A stretch of DNA of 44,307 nt from Bacillota bacterium (GCA_012735195.1 JAAYIC010000026.1:1-44307), one strand, 5' to 3'. Numbered from the stretch's first letter, positions 7,749 to 17,976 are shown. Notes: generated from the sequence alone by a model not told the origin. A program made the numbers and translations.

Positions 7749-9446
7749 GTGAGCCAGCCGGTTGTTCGTAAAGTTAAGAAAAAACTACAACACCTGATTC
7801 ATCAGGCATGGGAGAAAGCCTTTCACGAGGGGTTGCTGCCAAAGCCGGGCGCGCGCGACGAGATTATGCTTGAAGTGCCGAAGGAACGGGCCCATGGCAA
7901 TTTTGCTTCGAATATCGCCTTCCAATTGGCCGCACGGGCGCGTGAAGAAGGACAGTCCGGCCGTACGCCGCGGGAAGTTGCGGAGATTTTACGGGAACGC
8001 CTGCCCGCCCACCCGTATCTGGCAGGGGTGGAAACCGCCGGGCCTGGTTTTTTAAACTTCCGCCTGACCCAGTTATGGCTGAAGGAAGTCCTCTTAAATC
8101 TGGCCGAAGCACCGGATGACTATGGCCGCATCGACGATTTAAAGGGGGAGAAGATCCAGCTGGAATTTATCAGCGCCAACCCGGTAGGCCCGATGAATGT
8201 GGTGAATGCCCGGGCGGGGGCTTTGGGAGACAGCCTGGCCCGCCTTTTCGCCTTTTGCGGGGCGGAAGTTGAGAAAGAGTACTATGTGAATGATTACGGG
8301 GTTCAGGTAACGGTTCTTGGCGAGTCATTGGAAGCCCGTTACCGGGAACTCCTGGGGGAAGAGGTTGTCTTCCCCGACCACGGTTACCAGGGGGAATACC
8401 TCATTGATTTAGCCCGTGAACTCTTGGCGGAGAAAGGCCGCAGCCTTTTGGAGTTGCCAAAGGAGGAGAGGATCGCCTTCTTCCGGGAATGGGGTTGCCG
8501 GCGGATCCTCGAGAGCCAGCGGCAAGATCTGGAGGATTACGGGATTTTTTACGACCGTTGGTTCTCCGAACGCGCCCTCCACGAAAGCGGGGCGGTTGAC
8601 GCCGTTGTTCAGCGGATGGAAAAGAACAATTTATTATATGAGAAAGACGGGGCCTTGTGGTTCTGGGCCACCGCTTTTGGCGATGAAAAGGACCGGGTGA
8701 TTAGGACGGCCGACGGAAGAACCACCTATTTTACGGCGGACATCGCCTATCACCTGGATAAATTGGCCCGCGGGTTTACGCACCTCATCAATATCTGGGG
8801 GCCGGATCACCACGGTTATATTGCCCGGATGAAAGCGGCCCTGGAGGCGTTGGGGTTTGGCCGGGAAAAACTGGAGATATTGATCGCCCAACAGATCAAC
8901 CTGATAAAAGAGGGTAAACCCTATAAAATGTCAAAAAGGCGGGGCGAATTTATCACCATGCGCGACCTCCTCGATGAAGTGGGGAATGATGCCGCACGGT
9001 GGTATTTCTTGATGCGCAGCCCCGAAAGTCACCTGGATTTTGACCTTGATCTGGCCAAAGAGGAGACCGCGGAAAATCCCGTGTTTTATGTGCAATATGC
9101 CCACGCCCGGATTGCCAGCCTCTTCCGGCAGCTCGACCGGGAGTTCCGGCCGGATCCCGTGGCGATCAACGAGGCGGTTTGGGAAGATGATGAAGAGGAG
9201 ATCCTGGAAAAGGTGGCCTTTTTCCCGGAAACCATCGCCCTGGCCGCCGGGGAGCGGGAACCGCACCGCCTGACCGCCTATCTTTTGGAGTTGGCAACCT
9301 TGTTCCATTCTTATTACAACCGGAAGCGTTTCCTCAGCGAAGATGAGCGGCTTACGCATATCCGGCTTTCCCTGGCTTTTACCGTGGGGACAGTAGTGCG
9401 TAACGGGTTGGGGTTGTTGGGGATTACGGCTCCGGAAAAAATGTGA
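7749..9446 (+). CDS. argS: Arginyl-tRNA synthetase
   Basis: Class I synthetase charging tRNA-Arg. From GTG 7749, behind AGGAGGG, it has 565 residues, a usual length. The N-terminal additional domain (residues ~1-110) is followed by the Rossmann core. The first signature reads ANPVGPMNVVNARAGALGD: where most family members have HVGH or similar, this one has NVVN (150-153), so both HIGH histidines are Asn. The second signature is intact (KMSK, 393-396). A DALR anticodon-binding domain forms the C-terminus (QYAHARI ... to LLGIT). The gene starts an operon: the next gene begins 13 bases after its stop and pyrG follows. Confidence 0.95.
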   Translation: MSQPVVRKVKKKLQHLIHQAWEKAFHEGLLPKPGARDEIMLEVPKERAHGNFASNIAFQLAARAREEGQSGRTPREVAEILRERLPAHPYLAGVETAGPGFLNFRLTQLWLKEVLLNLAEAPDDYGRIDDLKGEKIQLEFISANPVGPMNVVNARAGALGDSLARLFAFCGAEVEKEYYVNDYGVQVTVLGESLEARYRELLGEEVVFPDHGYQGEYLIDLARELLAEKGRSLLELPKEERIAFFREWGCRRILESQRQDLEDYGIFYDRWFSERALHESGAVDAVVQRMEKNNLLYEKDGALWFWATAFGDEKDRVIRTADGRTTYFTADIAYHLDKLARGFTHLINIWGPDHHGYIARMKAALEALGFGREKLEILIAQQINLIKEGKPYKMSKRRGEFITMRDLLDEVGNDAARWYFLMRSPESHLDFDLDLAKEETAENPVFYVQYAHARIASLFRQLDREFRPDPVAINEAVWEDDEEEILEKVAFFPETIALAAGEREPHRLTAYLLELATLFHSYYNRKRFLSEDERLTHIRLSLAFTVGTVVRNGLGLLGITAPEKM

Positions 9447-9459
9447 GGAGGGTCTTCCC

Positions 9460-11866
<2,407 letters not shown>

Positions 11867-11921
11867 CCGTCGGCGGCGCCGGAAGACAAGGGCACGATCT
11901 TGCCCTGTTGGGGGTGGATAA

Positions 11922-12815
11922 ATGAAACGGGCCGTCTTATCCTCTTTTCAGCGGGAAATCTTCTCTTTTGGAAGAATTCTGCTGCGGAGGTTCTTTTCCG
12001 CCCTCTTTCTCCTGGTGTTTAGCCCGCTTCTCTTGGTGATTGATATTTTTTCCCCTGCTCCGCCGGAACAGGCCTGCGCTTCCCAAGGGCGTACGCGCAT
12101 GAAACTTCTCTATGCGTACCTGCTTTTCCTGGCGGTTTTTACCGCGGCGGCCATCACCCTCTATTACAACAGCACCCGGGAGGCGCGGCGACTGGAAACG
12201 GTCTTGGGGAATTTTTTCCACTCTGTGGAGGTTCAAAGCGATCTTTCCCAAGAAGTCGTGGCGATTGTACATAAATATGCCGTACGCTTTGATCTCAACC
12301 CCCATTTGGTTTTAGCTATGATCCAGGTGGAGAGCGGGTTTAATACTCATGCCCGGTCGCCCAAGGGCGCCTGCGGTTTGATGCAGGTCACCCCTTTGGT
12401 TTGGCGGCACTATAACCCTAAATCCGCCTGTAACGGCCGGCATGCTCCGGGTGCGAACCACGGCAACGATTGTATTTATGCTGTGGAGGCTAATATCAGA
12501 ACCGGCATGCAGTTATTGCGGGACCTGATCATCTATTTTCAGGGAGAGACCGGCGCGGCCATTGAGGCGTATAATGCCGGTCTTACCAATGTGGACCTGG
12601 AAAGAGTCCGCCCCAAGTACAAGGAGACCAGGAATTATTTGCGAAGGATCGGTTCGGTTTTAGCCCCTGCCGCCCGTGAACAGACAGAGGAGAGTCTCCG
12701 GTCTGCCGCCGGTTCGCGCAGGCTCTTTCATACTCTGGTGCTGATCACATTGGGTCTTTGGTTTTTATTCATCATTTGGGTAATCCGTCATTTTCCCCGG
12801 CGCTATCCTTCATAA
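11922..12815 (+). CDS. Membrane-anchored lytic transglycosylase (SLT fold)
   Basis: Cleaves glycan strands of peptidoglycan. A hydrophobic N-terminus (residues ~22-45) and a second hydrophobic segment (~60-80) precede the SLT domain (~105-225). The domain shows the catalytic Glu137 in VESGFN, then GACGLMQVTPLVW and AYNAGLTNVD, hallmarks of the family 1 lysozyme-like lytic transglycosylases. A C-terminal hydrophobic helix (LVLITLGLWFLFIIWVI) is unusual for this family and suggests membrane tethering at both ends. The start is ATG 11922 behind GGGGGTGG. An internal ATG at 12100 would keep only the second helix and is a possible alternative. It precedes the yabQ-divIC-yabR group. Confidence 0.87.
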   Translation: MKRAVLSSFQREIFSFGRILLRRFFSALFLLVFSPLLLVIDIFSPAPPEQACASQGRTRMKLLYAYLLFLAVFTAAAITLYYNSTREARRLETVLGNFFHSVEVQSDLSQEVVAIVHKYAVRFDLNPHLVLAMIQVESGFNTHARSPKGACGLMQVTPLVWRHYNPKSACNGRHAPGANHGNDCIYAVEANIRTGMQLLRDLIIYFQGETGAAIEAYNAGLTNVDLERVRPKYKETRNYLRRIGSVLAPAAREQTEESLRSAAGSRRLFHTLVLITLGLWFLFIIWVIRHFPRRYPS

Positions 12816-12842
12816 AGCGGAGAAAACCCCCGCGTCTTACAG

Positions 12843-12871
12843 TCATATTTCCGGCAAAACCCCTATAGAAT
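12843..12871 (+). promoter_or_regulatory. Possible sigma-E-type promoter of yabQ
   Basis: TCATATT (12843-12849) matches the sigma-E -35 pattern KMATATT at all seven positions. After a 14-base spacer, TATAGAAT (12864-12871) matches CATACAMT at six of eight. yabQ is a mother-cell gene in Bacillus. The predicted leader before ATG 12888 would be very short, so this is tentative. Confidence 0.45.
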
Positions 12872-12887
12872 GATCCCGGGAAGAAGA

Positions 12888-13172
12888 ATGGAAAAAATTG
12901 ATTGGCAATTGAGCACCATAGTCCTTCTTATGCTGGCCGGTACCGGTTGGGGTTTCTTGGCCGATTGTTTCCGTGTTTTCAAGAAAGGCCGGCAAAACCA
13001 GATACTTGACTTTGTTTTTTGGCCGGTTTCCCTGTTTTTTCTGGCGCCGGTCATTTTCTTTGCCAACTGGGGAGAAATCCGTTTATACGTCTGGCTCAGT
13101 CTGGGGGCAGGAGTGATTATCTACCGTAAACTTTTCCGCAGAGCAGTAATGCTCCTACTCCAGAGAGAATAA
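12888..13172 (+). CDS. yabQ: Spore cortex biosynthesis protein YabQ
   Basis: A small membrane protein of 94 residues from ATG 12888, behind GGGAAGAAG; an ATG at 12870 falls on a possible -10 box. Three hydrophobic segments are seen: STIVLLMLAGTGWGFLADC, then FVFWPVSLFFLAPVIFFANW, then LYVWLSLGAGVIIYRK. Length, topology and position just before a DivIC-type gene and an S1-domain gene match yabQ, which is required for cortex formation in Bacillus and made in the mother cell. Its usual neighbour yabP is not here but 23 kb away at 36045. Confidence 0.8.
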   Translation: MEKIDWQLSTIVLLMLAGTGWGFLADCFRVFKKGRQNQILDFVFWPVSLFFLAPVIFFANWGEIRLYVWLSLGAGVIIYRKLFRRAVMLLLQRE

Positions 13173-13262
13173 AAAGGGATCTTTTCCGGCTTTGTCGAAT
13201 GCTTACCTAGAGGTCTATTAAAAGACTATGCTATGTAAGAACAGAAAACGCAGGAGGCTCCC

Positions 13263-13565
13263 ATGAAACCCCGACAGGCCGTAAAGAAACGCCGGGTACG
13301 GTATAAGTTCAGGTTCAAGCCCTTTTCCTGGCTGGTGCTTTTTATTACCCTTTCTATCCTTTATCATTTGGGGCTCGGTATTTTTGGCCTGGTGGTCAAT
13401 AATTACCGGCTGGCGGAAGAAAAAAAGAGGCTGGAAGAGAAGGGCGAACTTATCCGGGAGTTACAGGCGGAAAGAGATCGTTGGTATGAAGAGGATTTTT
13501 TGGAAAAAGAAGCCTACAAGCTCGGGTTGATAAAAGAAGAGGAACCCGCAGAAGAAAAAAACTAA
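13263..13565 (+). CDS. divIC: Septum formation initiator / cell division protein DivIC (FtsB-like)
   Basis: A 100-residue single-pass protein: basic cytoplasmic N-terminus (residues 1-20), one transmembrane helix (WLVLFITLSILYHLGLGIFG, ~23-43), then a coiled coil (EEKKRLEEKGELIRELQAE) and the short conserved end YEEDFLEKEAYKLGLIKEEE. This is the DivIC/FtsB plan; the protein works with FtsL and DivIB at the division septum. The start is ATG 13263 behind GCAGGAGG. Gene order yabQ-divIC-yabR is as in Bacillus and Clostridia. Confidence 0.9.
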   Translation: MKPRQAVKKRRVRYKFRFKPFSWLVLFITLSILYHLGLGIFGLVVNNYRLAEEKKRLEEKGELIRELQAERDRWYEEDFLEKEAYKLGLIKEEEPAEEKN

Positions 13566-13590
13566 GAGCGGGGAGTATTTTTCTTACAGC

Positions 13591-13620
13591 TTGACAACAC
13601 ATTTTGACCTAAGCTATAAT
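13591..13620 (+). promoter_or_regulatory. Sigma-A-type promoter of yabR
   Basis: TTGACA (13591-13596), 18-base spacer, TATAAT (13615-13620): both hexamers match consensus exactly. Confidence 0.85.
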
Positions 13621-13669
13621 AAACTATAACATTGAGAAGGATAAAAAACCGAGGAGGAATAATAGTCGA

Positions 13670-14047
13670 ATGTCTTTTACCGCCGGCCAGATTGTGGAAG
13701 GAAAAGTTACCGGAATCACCAATTTTGGCGCTTTTGTTGAACTTGCTCCTGGGACCACGGGTTTGGTCCATATCTCCGAAGTAGCGGATGTTTATGTTAA
13801 AGATATAAATGAGTTCTTGAAAATGAATGAGTCGGTGCGGGTGAAGATTCTCAGCATTAAAGACGGGAAAATCGGACTCTCCATTCGCCAGGCGCAAACC
13901 GGTTCGACTGGGCGTCAAAGCCGGCAGAGTTTTGAGGACAAGCTGAGTAAGTTTTTAAGAGACTCGGATGAACGGCAGGCGGCGTTGAGGAAAAGCTGGG
14001 AAAGCAAACGGAGAGGGAAAGGCAGTTTTTCCCATTTCCGGGGGTAA
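13670..14047 (+). CDS. yabR: S1-domain RNA-binding protein (YabR-like)
   Basis: The protein has 125 residues from ATG 13670. Residues 3-72 are one S1 domain: GQIVEGKVTGITNFGAFVEL, GLVHISEV, VRVKILSIKDGKIGLSIRQA. The rest is a charged, probably disordered tail rich in Arg/Ser/Lys. Single-S1 proteins downstream of divIC are the YabR family, which has general RNA-binding character and whose members include polyribonucleotide phosphorylase-like S1 folds. It has its own consensus promoter, with GAGGAGG as SD. tRNA genes follow; in many relatives spoIIE would be near here, and it is not. Confidence 0.85.
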   Translation: MSFTAGQIVEGKVTGITNFGAFVELAPGTTGLVHISEVADVYVKDINEFLKMNESVRVKILSIKDGKIGLSIRQAQTGSTGRQSRQSFEDKLSKFLRDSDERQAALRKSWESKRRGKGSFSHFRG

Positions 14048-14112
14048 GGCAAGATATAGTGCCGGGAGATTCCAGTAAACAGGCAAAATACAGATACGAC
14101 AAGAAAAACCTC

Positions 14113-14141
14113 TTGCGTAAGAGATAAAGATATATTATAAT
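14113..14141 (+). promoter_or_regulatory. Promoter of the tRNA-Met/tRNA-Lys unit
   Basis: TTGCGT (14113-14118), 17-base spacer, TATAAT (14136-14141). The tRNA begins 15 bases downstream. Confidence 0.7.
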
Positions 14142-14155
14142 AATAGAGGCTATGT

Positions 14156-14232
14156 GGCGGTGTAGCTCAGTTGGTCAGAGCATACGGTTCATACCCGTAG
14201 TGTCACTGGTTCGAATCCAGTCACCGCCACCA
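14156..14232 (+). tRNA. tRNA-Met (CAT), elongator type
   Basis: A 77-base cloverleaf with encoded CCA. The acceptor GGCGGTG pairs with CACCGCC, the D stem is GCTC/GAGC, and the anticodon stem TACGG/CCGTA encloses TTCATAC (anticodon CAT). The T arm is ACTGG-TTCGAAT-CCAGT. The first pair is G-C and the anticodon stem lacks three consecutive G-C pairs, so it is not the initiator. A tRNA-Ile with modified C34 cannot be excluded by anticodon alone, but similarity to elongator Met is clear. Confidence 0.95.
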
Positions 14233-14237
14233 TATCC

Positions 14238-14299
<62 letters not shown>

Positions 14300-14313
<14 letters not shown>

Positions 14314-14398
14314 TCTTAATATTTCACTTCAAGAAAAATCCCCCCATCCTTGGGGGATTTTTGCGCCATCCGGGCCTCGAACCCCGTGTCTTCCTCCT
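14300..14398. repeat. Direct repeat copy 1 (99 bp) starting in the tRNA-Lys 3' end, with terminator
   Basis: Begins with CTGATGGCGCACCATCTT, so it contains the last 14 bases of tRNA-Lys. It carries an intrinsic terminator: CCCCCC (14340-14345), loop ATCCTT, GGGGG (14352-14356), then ATTTTT. Bases 14363-14386, read on the minus strand, resemble a tRNA-Lys T-arm plus acceptor 3' end (CGGGGTTCGAG...GATGGCGC). Copy 2 lies 141 bases further on and differs at two bases and one inserted G. Confidence 0.85.
14340..14362 (+). terminator. Intrinsic terminator of the tRNA unit (in repeat copy 1)
   Basis: GC-only stem with six C against five G, 6-base loop, followed by ATTTTT. It lies 27 bases after the CCA of tRNA-Lys. 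Confidence 0.8.
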
Positions 14399-14454
14399 GA
14401 AGACGGGGTTCGGGCAAAGAGTCTTTATGGACTCTTTGCCCTGATGGCGCACCA
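14399..14454 (+). other. tRNA-Lys 3'-end fragment interrupted by a 12-bp hairpin
   Basis: CGGGGTTCG (14404-14412), as in the tRNA-Lys T arm, is followed by a perfect hairpin (GGGCAAAGAGTC 14412-14423, loop TTTATG, GACTCTTTGCCC 14430-14441). The tRNA end then continues as CTGATGGCGCACCA (14441-14454). No acceptor 5' half or anticodon arm is present, so it cannot be a tRNA. It may be a recombination scar or a retained processing structure. Confidence 0.6.
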
Positions 14455-14540
14455 TCTTGATATTTCACTTCAAGAAAAAACCCCCCATCCTTGGGGGGAT
14501 TTTTGCGCCATCCGGGCCTCGAACCCCGTGTCTTCCTCCT
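14441..14540. repeat. Direct repeat copy 2 (100 bp) with a second terminator hairpin
   Basis: Nearly identical to 14300-14398. The terminator stem here is CCCCCC (14481-14486) / GGGGGG (14493-14498) followed by ATTTTT. The one-base insertion lengthens the G arm, so the stem is perfect. The inverted tRNA-like piece recurs at 14505-14528. Confidence 0.85.
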
Positions 14541-14706
14541 CCCGTATCTTCGTTCCCTCACGTAACGGGGCTTTTATTTTTAGTGGCACTTAAATCCCGG
14601 TTTTGCTGCAAACTTGAGTATAAAGGAATTAGATAGTTTAACCGAATTATGATGCAGATGGTGCTAGCGATCAGAAAAACAGCTTCAGAAAAAAAGGGGG
14701 TTTACA
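14541..14706 (+). other. Gap after the tRNA repeats: T-rich tract and leader of the FIST-like islet
   Basis: A weak CCCGT...ACGGGG hairpin followed by CTTTTATTTTTA (to ~14582) may be a third terminator. Downstream, TTGAGT (14614-14619), 17 bases, then TTTAAC (14637-14642) is a possible weak promoter for the next gene, whose SD is AAAAAGGGGG before ATG 14707. Base composition shifts towards A/T here. Confidence 0.4.
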
Positions 14707-14949
14707 ATGGACTTATCAAAAATTGCCGACCAAACCTGGGAAGATTTAATACTTAAAGATCTTGATCTTGAGTTTGAATTTTTAGCTCTCAAAATTCTCT
14801 TATCACGACTTCGTCTTAAAGTCAAAACCGATTCAACACCTGACGCCATCAAGAACTCCGTTGAAGAGATTAAAAAGCTGTTTGCACGGTTCGAGAATTT
14901 GCCATCTGCCCAAAAGGATCTCCAAAGAATAATCAAGAGCGAGGGATAA
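14707..14949 (+). CDS. Small helical protein, unknown, partner of the FIST-like gene
   Basis: An 80-residue protein preceded by AAAAAGGGGG. No family is recognised. The sequence is charged and predicted mostly helical: MDLSKIADQTWEDLILKDLD at the start, amphipathic repeats in the middle (LALKILLSRLRLKVK), and SVEEIKKLFARFENLPSAQK near the end. No membrane segment, cysteine pair or DNA-binding motif is seen. Its stop lies 2 bases before the next start, so the two genes are certainly co-transcribed and probably coupled. A dedicated partner or regulator of the following protein is the simplest inference. Codons are more A/T-rich than those of neighbouring housekeeping genes. Confidence 0.75.
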   Translation: MDLSKIADQTWEDLILKDLDLEFEFLALKILLSRLRLKVKTDSTPDAIKNSVEEIKKLFARFENLPSAQKDLQRIIKSEG

Positions 14950-14951
14950 AG

Positions 14952-15941
14952 ATGAAAGTCTTATTTAATGTAAATGAGGTAATCGAAAAGATCAAACAAG
15001 GTAAAAAACTGCTTTTAGCCGGGGATGAAAACCTGCTCCGCCAGCTTCCGGCAGGAGAATGGATCGCCGGAACCATTCCCTATTTCATGGCTGAGGAGGG
15101 TGGTTTAGAAACAAGAGATCAATTGTTTGTTACCGAATTACCTTCCTATATCAGTGACATTAAAATTAAAAAATACACAGCCGAGTCCGTTGCCAATGTT
15201 TATAACGACGCGCCGCGCAACGGCTTCAGTGTAATTATTATTCCGGCCTTTAGCCCCACCCATCTGGCTTTTGCACTAAATGCCCCTCATTATCCAAACT
15301 TTGCCACCAGCCAGTTAATCGGGTGGATTTCCGGGGTTCACTTGGATGAATTGGCTGAGCAAAAACCAAAGATTGCATGTGGCGAAAAAGCCGAAATCCT
15401 TGAAGACGGCGCCATTGTTATGCATATTGAATTACCTGCAACCAAATATGCCGACCTTGATATTATTAATATCTTCACCCAGGGAAAAGGCGATACCATT
15501 ACCTTTCCGGCCGACGGCTTCAAAGCGACGGAAGCTGAGATTAATGGGGAAAAAATGAATTTCGCCGACTATCTGACGGCAAAAAAGATTGATACCCGCT
15601 TGCCTTTGGTTGCCGACTATTGCGGTGCGATGATCAACACCAGTTTTCGGGGGATCGACCAGCAACAAAAGTATGTTACCTTCTATGCTCCTGTTTTTAA
15701 GGGGATTGAGTACAAAATTGCCGCTCCCATTGATGACTATATAACCGCTTTTATGAAACAACTCCCCCAGGACGAAACCGCCCGGATCTTTTTCTCCTGT
15801 AATTGCATACTAAACTATGTCTACTCCGAGCTTGCCGGGAAAAAGACCGGCGAAGTAATGGGGCCGATTACCTTCGGCGAAATCGCCTATCAATTGTTAA
15901 ACCAAACATTGGCTTATATCAGTATTAAGGATCTTGAGTAA
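14952..15941 (+). CDS. FIST-like sensory-domain protein (stand-alone)
   Basis: A 329-residue protein starting at ATG 14952 with GAGGGA as SD. No signal peptide or membrane helix. The C-terminal third resembles the FIST_C domain: IFFSCNCILNYVY (cysteine-containing strand) followed by GPITFGEIAYQLLNQTLAY, the usual GE...NqT ending of FIST proteins. FIST domains are ligand-binding sensory modules, normally fused to methyl-accepting, histidine kinase or GGDEF outputs; here no output domain is attached. The N-terminal half (EKIKQGKKLLLAGDENLLRQ) is not recognised. It is paired with the 80-aa gene and followed by a strong hairpin. Family call is by motif only. Confidence 0.6.
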   Translation: MKVLFNVNEVIEKIKQGKKLLLAGDENLLRQLPAGEWIAGTIPYFMAEEGGLETRDQLFVTELPSYISDIKIKKYTAESVANVYNDAPRNGFSVIIIPAFSPTHLAFALNAPHYPNFATSQLIGWISGVHLDELAEQKPKIACGEKAEILEDGAIVMHIELPATKYADLDIINIFTQGKGDTITFPADGFKATEAEINGEKMNFADYLTAKKIDTRLPLVADYCGAMINTSFRGIDQQQKYVTFYAPVFKGIEYKIAAPIDDYITAFMKQLPQDETARIFFSCNCILNYVYSELAGKKTGEVMGPITFGEIAYQLLNQTLAYISIKDLE

Positions 15942-15993
15942 GGTGTAATATTTTTCATGCGGATTGATTAAGGTTGGCCGGTTGTCGTCTCAA

Positions 15994-16023
15994 AAAGAGC
16001 TTCCCCTTTGCGGGAAGCTCTTT
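15994..16023 (+). terminator. Strong hairpin after the FIST-like gene
   Basis: AAAGAGCTTCCC (15994-16005) pairs perfectly with GGGAAGCTCTTT (16012-16023) over a 6-base loop. The U-tract is short (part of the stem). Confidence 0.65.
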
Positions 16024-16061
16024 GCGTCATCAGGGCCTTGGCCTCCAGCTAAAAGCTTCGG

Positions 16062-16115
16062 AAACCTCCATTAATAGACCTTTCGCCTTTCTTGTTTTTG
16101 GGAGGTTTTTCTTTT
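16062..16115 (+). terminator. Possible second terminator upstream of the M48 gene
   Basis: AAACCTCC (16062-16069) and GGAGGTTT (16101-16108) followed by TTCTTTT. The 31-base loop makes it weaker. Confidence 0.4.
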
Positions 16116-16140
16116 CACCGATTTTATGTCATGGTATAAT
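16112..16140 (+). promoter_or_regulatory. Promoter of the M48 peptidase gene
   Basis: TTTTCA (16112-16117), 17-base spacer, TATAAT (16135-16140). A second TATAAT at 16160-16165 lacks a clear -35. Confidence 0.5.
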
Positions 16141-16261
16141 AAAATTTACCAATAAAAAGTATAATATTTTTGCTCGGACCTAATTCCTATGCGTGAAGGC
16201 GGCGGATTAAGCGGGTGCACGCGGGAGACGGGCGGCAGAAACAGGGGTTGGAGGTGGGAAT

Positions 16262-16987
16262 ATGCAAAAGCCCTTGCGTTGTCTGATCTTCCCATTATTG
16301 GCATTATTACTGGTCAGCTCAATAACATATGCGGGTTTCTTCGACAGTCTGGAACTGGCCTTAGAAAAGGAGATTGGCCATAGCGCTTATCAAGAGATCA
16401 TCACCAAAATGAATGTGGTGAAACTTCCCGCTGCGGAGGAGGAACGTTTGCAATCCATCTTCAGACGGTTGGTTAACGTCTGTACGCGAAAAGAGGAACT
16501 GCGATTTACCCTGACTGTGATTGACAATGAAACGGTTAATGCTTTTGCCCTGCCGGGAGGGTATATTTTTGTCCATACTGGGCTTTTGTCATTCGTCGAA
16601 AGTGACGGGGAGATCGCCGGAGTGCTGGCCCACGAAATCGCCCATGTGGACCGGAAACACGGCATGAGCCGTATTAAACGGCAGGTCGGCATGGCTTTTT
16701 TATTACAGTTAATCCTGAAAAAGAGTGAAGCGAGGGAAGAGCTGAGCAAGATCGGGACAATAGCCATAAACCTGACGCAGTTGGGTTACAGCAGGGAGGA
16801 GGAGTATGAAGCCGACCGTTATGGTGCTTATTTTATGGAAAAAGCCGGCTTTGCGCGGGAAGAGATCCTGAATTTCTGGGAACGGATTCTGGAACAGACC
16901 GGAGGAAAGGAAGATCCAGCCTTCTTGCAACTTTTTTCGACTCATCCCCCGACACCGGAGCGGATAAAGCGAATCAGGGAGCTGTAA
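16262..16987 (+). CDS. Exported M48-family zinc metalloprotease
   Basis: A 241-residue protein from ATG 16262, behind GGAGGTGGG. A signal peptide (residues 1-24, cut near ITYA-GF) sends it out of the cytoplasm. The zincin motif HEIAH gives His124, Glu125 and His128, with the third ligand Glu183 in EYEADRYG. FALPGGYIFVHTGLL and the end STHPPTPERIKRI are typical of BepA/YfgC-like and Oma1-like M48 peptidases. In diderms the BepA group works in the periplasm on outer-membrane protein assembly. That role would fit the outer-membrane barrels in this window, but is inference. No TPR tail as in BepA is present. Confidence 0.88.
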   Translation: MQKPLRCLIFPLLALLLVSSITYAGFFDSLELALEKEIGHSAYQEIITKMNVVKLPAAEEERLQSIFRRLVNVCTRKEELRFTLTVIDNETVNAFALPGGYIFVHTGLLSFVESDGEIAGVLAHEIAHVDRKHGMSRIKRQVGMAFLLQLILKKSEAREELSKIGTIAINLTQLGYSREEEYEADRYGAYFMEKAGFAREEILNFWERILEQTGGKEDPAFLQLFSTHPPTPERIKRIREL

Positions 16988-17152
16988 GAAGAAAAACGTG
17001 AAAGGAAACCGGTTGCCGGGAAAGAGAACCATGGCTACCTGGAAATTGTGCGGGGTGTATGGAGTATTATAAAAGTATTTACAGTAATTGATCCCGGAAT
17101 ATCTGCGGATATAAGCTTGAGAGGGGAAATACATATTTAAGGGAGGATGAAG

Positions 17153-17902
17153 ATGACGGGCAGAATGAAAGGAAAAGCGGTTATCGTGACCGGTGGAGCA
17201 TTGGGGATAGGGTTTGGTATTGTACACCGCTTTGTCCAGGAAGGGGCCGGGGTACTTTTGGTTGATCTGAACGAAGAAGCGGCGCGGGCCGCTGCAGAGA
17301 AACTGGCCGGACCCGGCCGGGTGGAGGTTTACCCGGCTGACGTGGGCGCTGAAGAGACCGGTGAGAAAGTGGTCGCCCGTTGTGTGGAGGTTTTTGGGGG
17401 TCTGGATATCCTGGTTAATAATGCCGGAATCTTTCCGCAGGCGCCGGTCTTGGAGATGGCCCCCGAATTACTGGATCAGGTTTACCGGGTTAACCTGAAA
17501 GGGTTGATCCTTATCGCCAAGGCGGCGGCATTGCAGATGGTCGCGCAGGGCCGGGGAGGCCGGATTATTAATATCGCCTCCATCGACGCCTTTCGCCCCT
17601 CCATGGTGGGACTGGCCGCCTATGACGCCAGCAAAGGCGGGGTGGTGATGTTCACCAAGAGCCTTGCTCTGGAGTTGGCCCCGCACAACATCACAGTGAA
17701 TGCCGTGGCGCCGGGGGCTATTTACACCGAAGGAGTGGCGGAAGCGGATGTCAGCATGGAGGAGTTTGCGAAGAGGATTCCCCTGCGGCGGGTGGGAAAA
17801 CCCGGGGATATTGCCGGTGTGGTTGCGTTTTTGGCTTCGGCGGATGCGGACTATATCACCGGCGAGACCATTGTGGTTGACGGGGGCGCCCTTCTGACTT
17901 AA
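17153..17902 (+). CDS. Short-chain dehydrogenase/reductase (classical SDR)
   Basis: NAD(P)-dependent oxidoreductase of 249 residues. The cofactor motif is TGGALGIGFGI (TGxxxGxG), followed by VNNAG and the catalytic set Ser (NIASIDAF), Tyr157 and Lys161 (YDASKGG). The C-terminus (GETIVVDGGALLT) is that of FabG/glucose-dehydrogenase-like SDRs. An acidic residue after the second strand (LLVDLNEEAA) suggests NAD rather than NADP. Two ATGs are close: 17147 directly abuts GGGAGG, so 17153 (6 bases away) is preferred. It is monocistronic; the substrate is unknown. Confidence 0.88.
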   Translation: MTGRMKGKAVIVTGGALGIGFGIVHRFVQEGAGVLLVDLNEEAARAAAEKLAGPGRVEVYPADVGAEETGEKVVARCVEVFGGLDILVNNAGIFPQAPVLEMAPELLDQVYRVNLKGLILIAKAAALQMVAQGRGGRIINIASIDAFRPSMVGLAAYDASKGGVVMFTKSLALELAPHNITVNAVAPGAIYTEGVAEADVSMEEFAKRIPLRRVGKPGDIAGVVAFLASADADYITGETIVVDGGALLT

Positions 17903-17976
17903 ACGAGTCTAACCGGGGTTAACCGGACTTAAAGAGTTATTCTGTGAGGGCGCGCGCGGAAAGATTTCATTCCGTA

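Noticed and set aside
11888-11908. GGGCA...TGCCC hairpin after pyrG
   Set aside because: Only five pairs and no T-tract, so it is not a supportable terminator.
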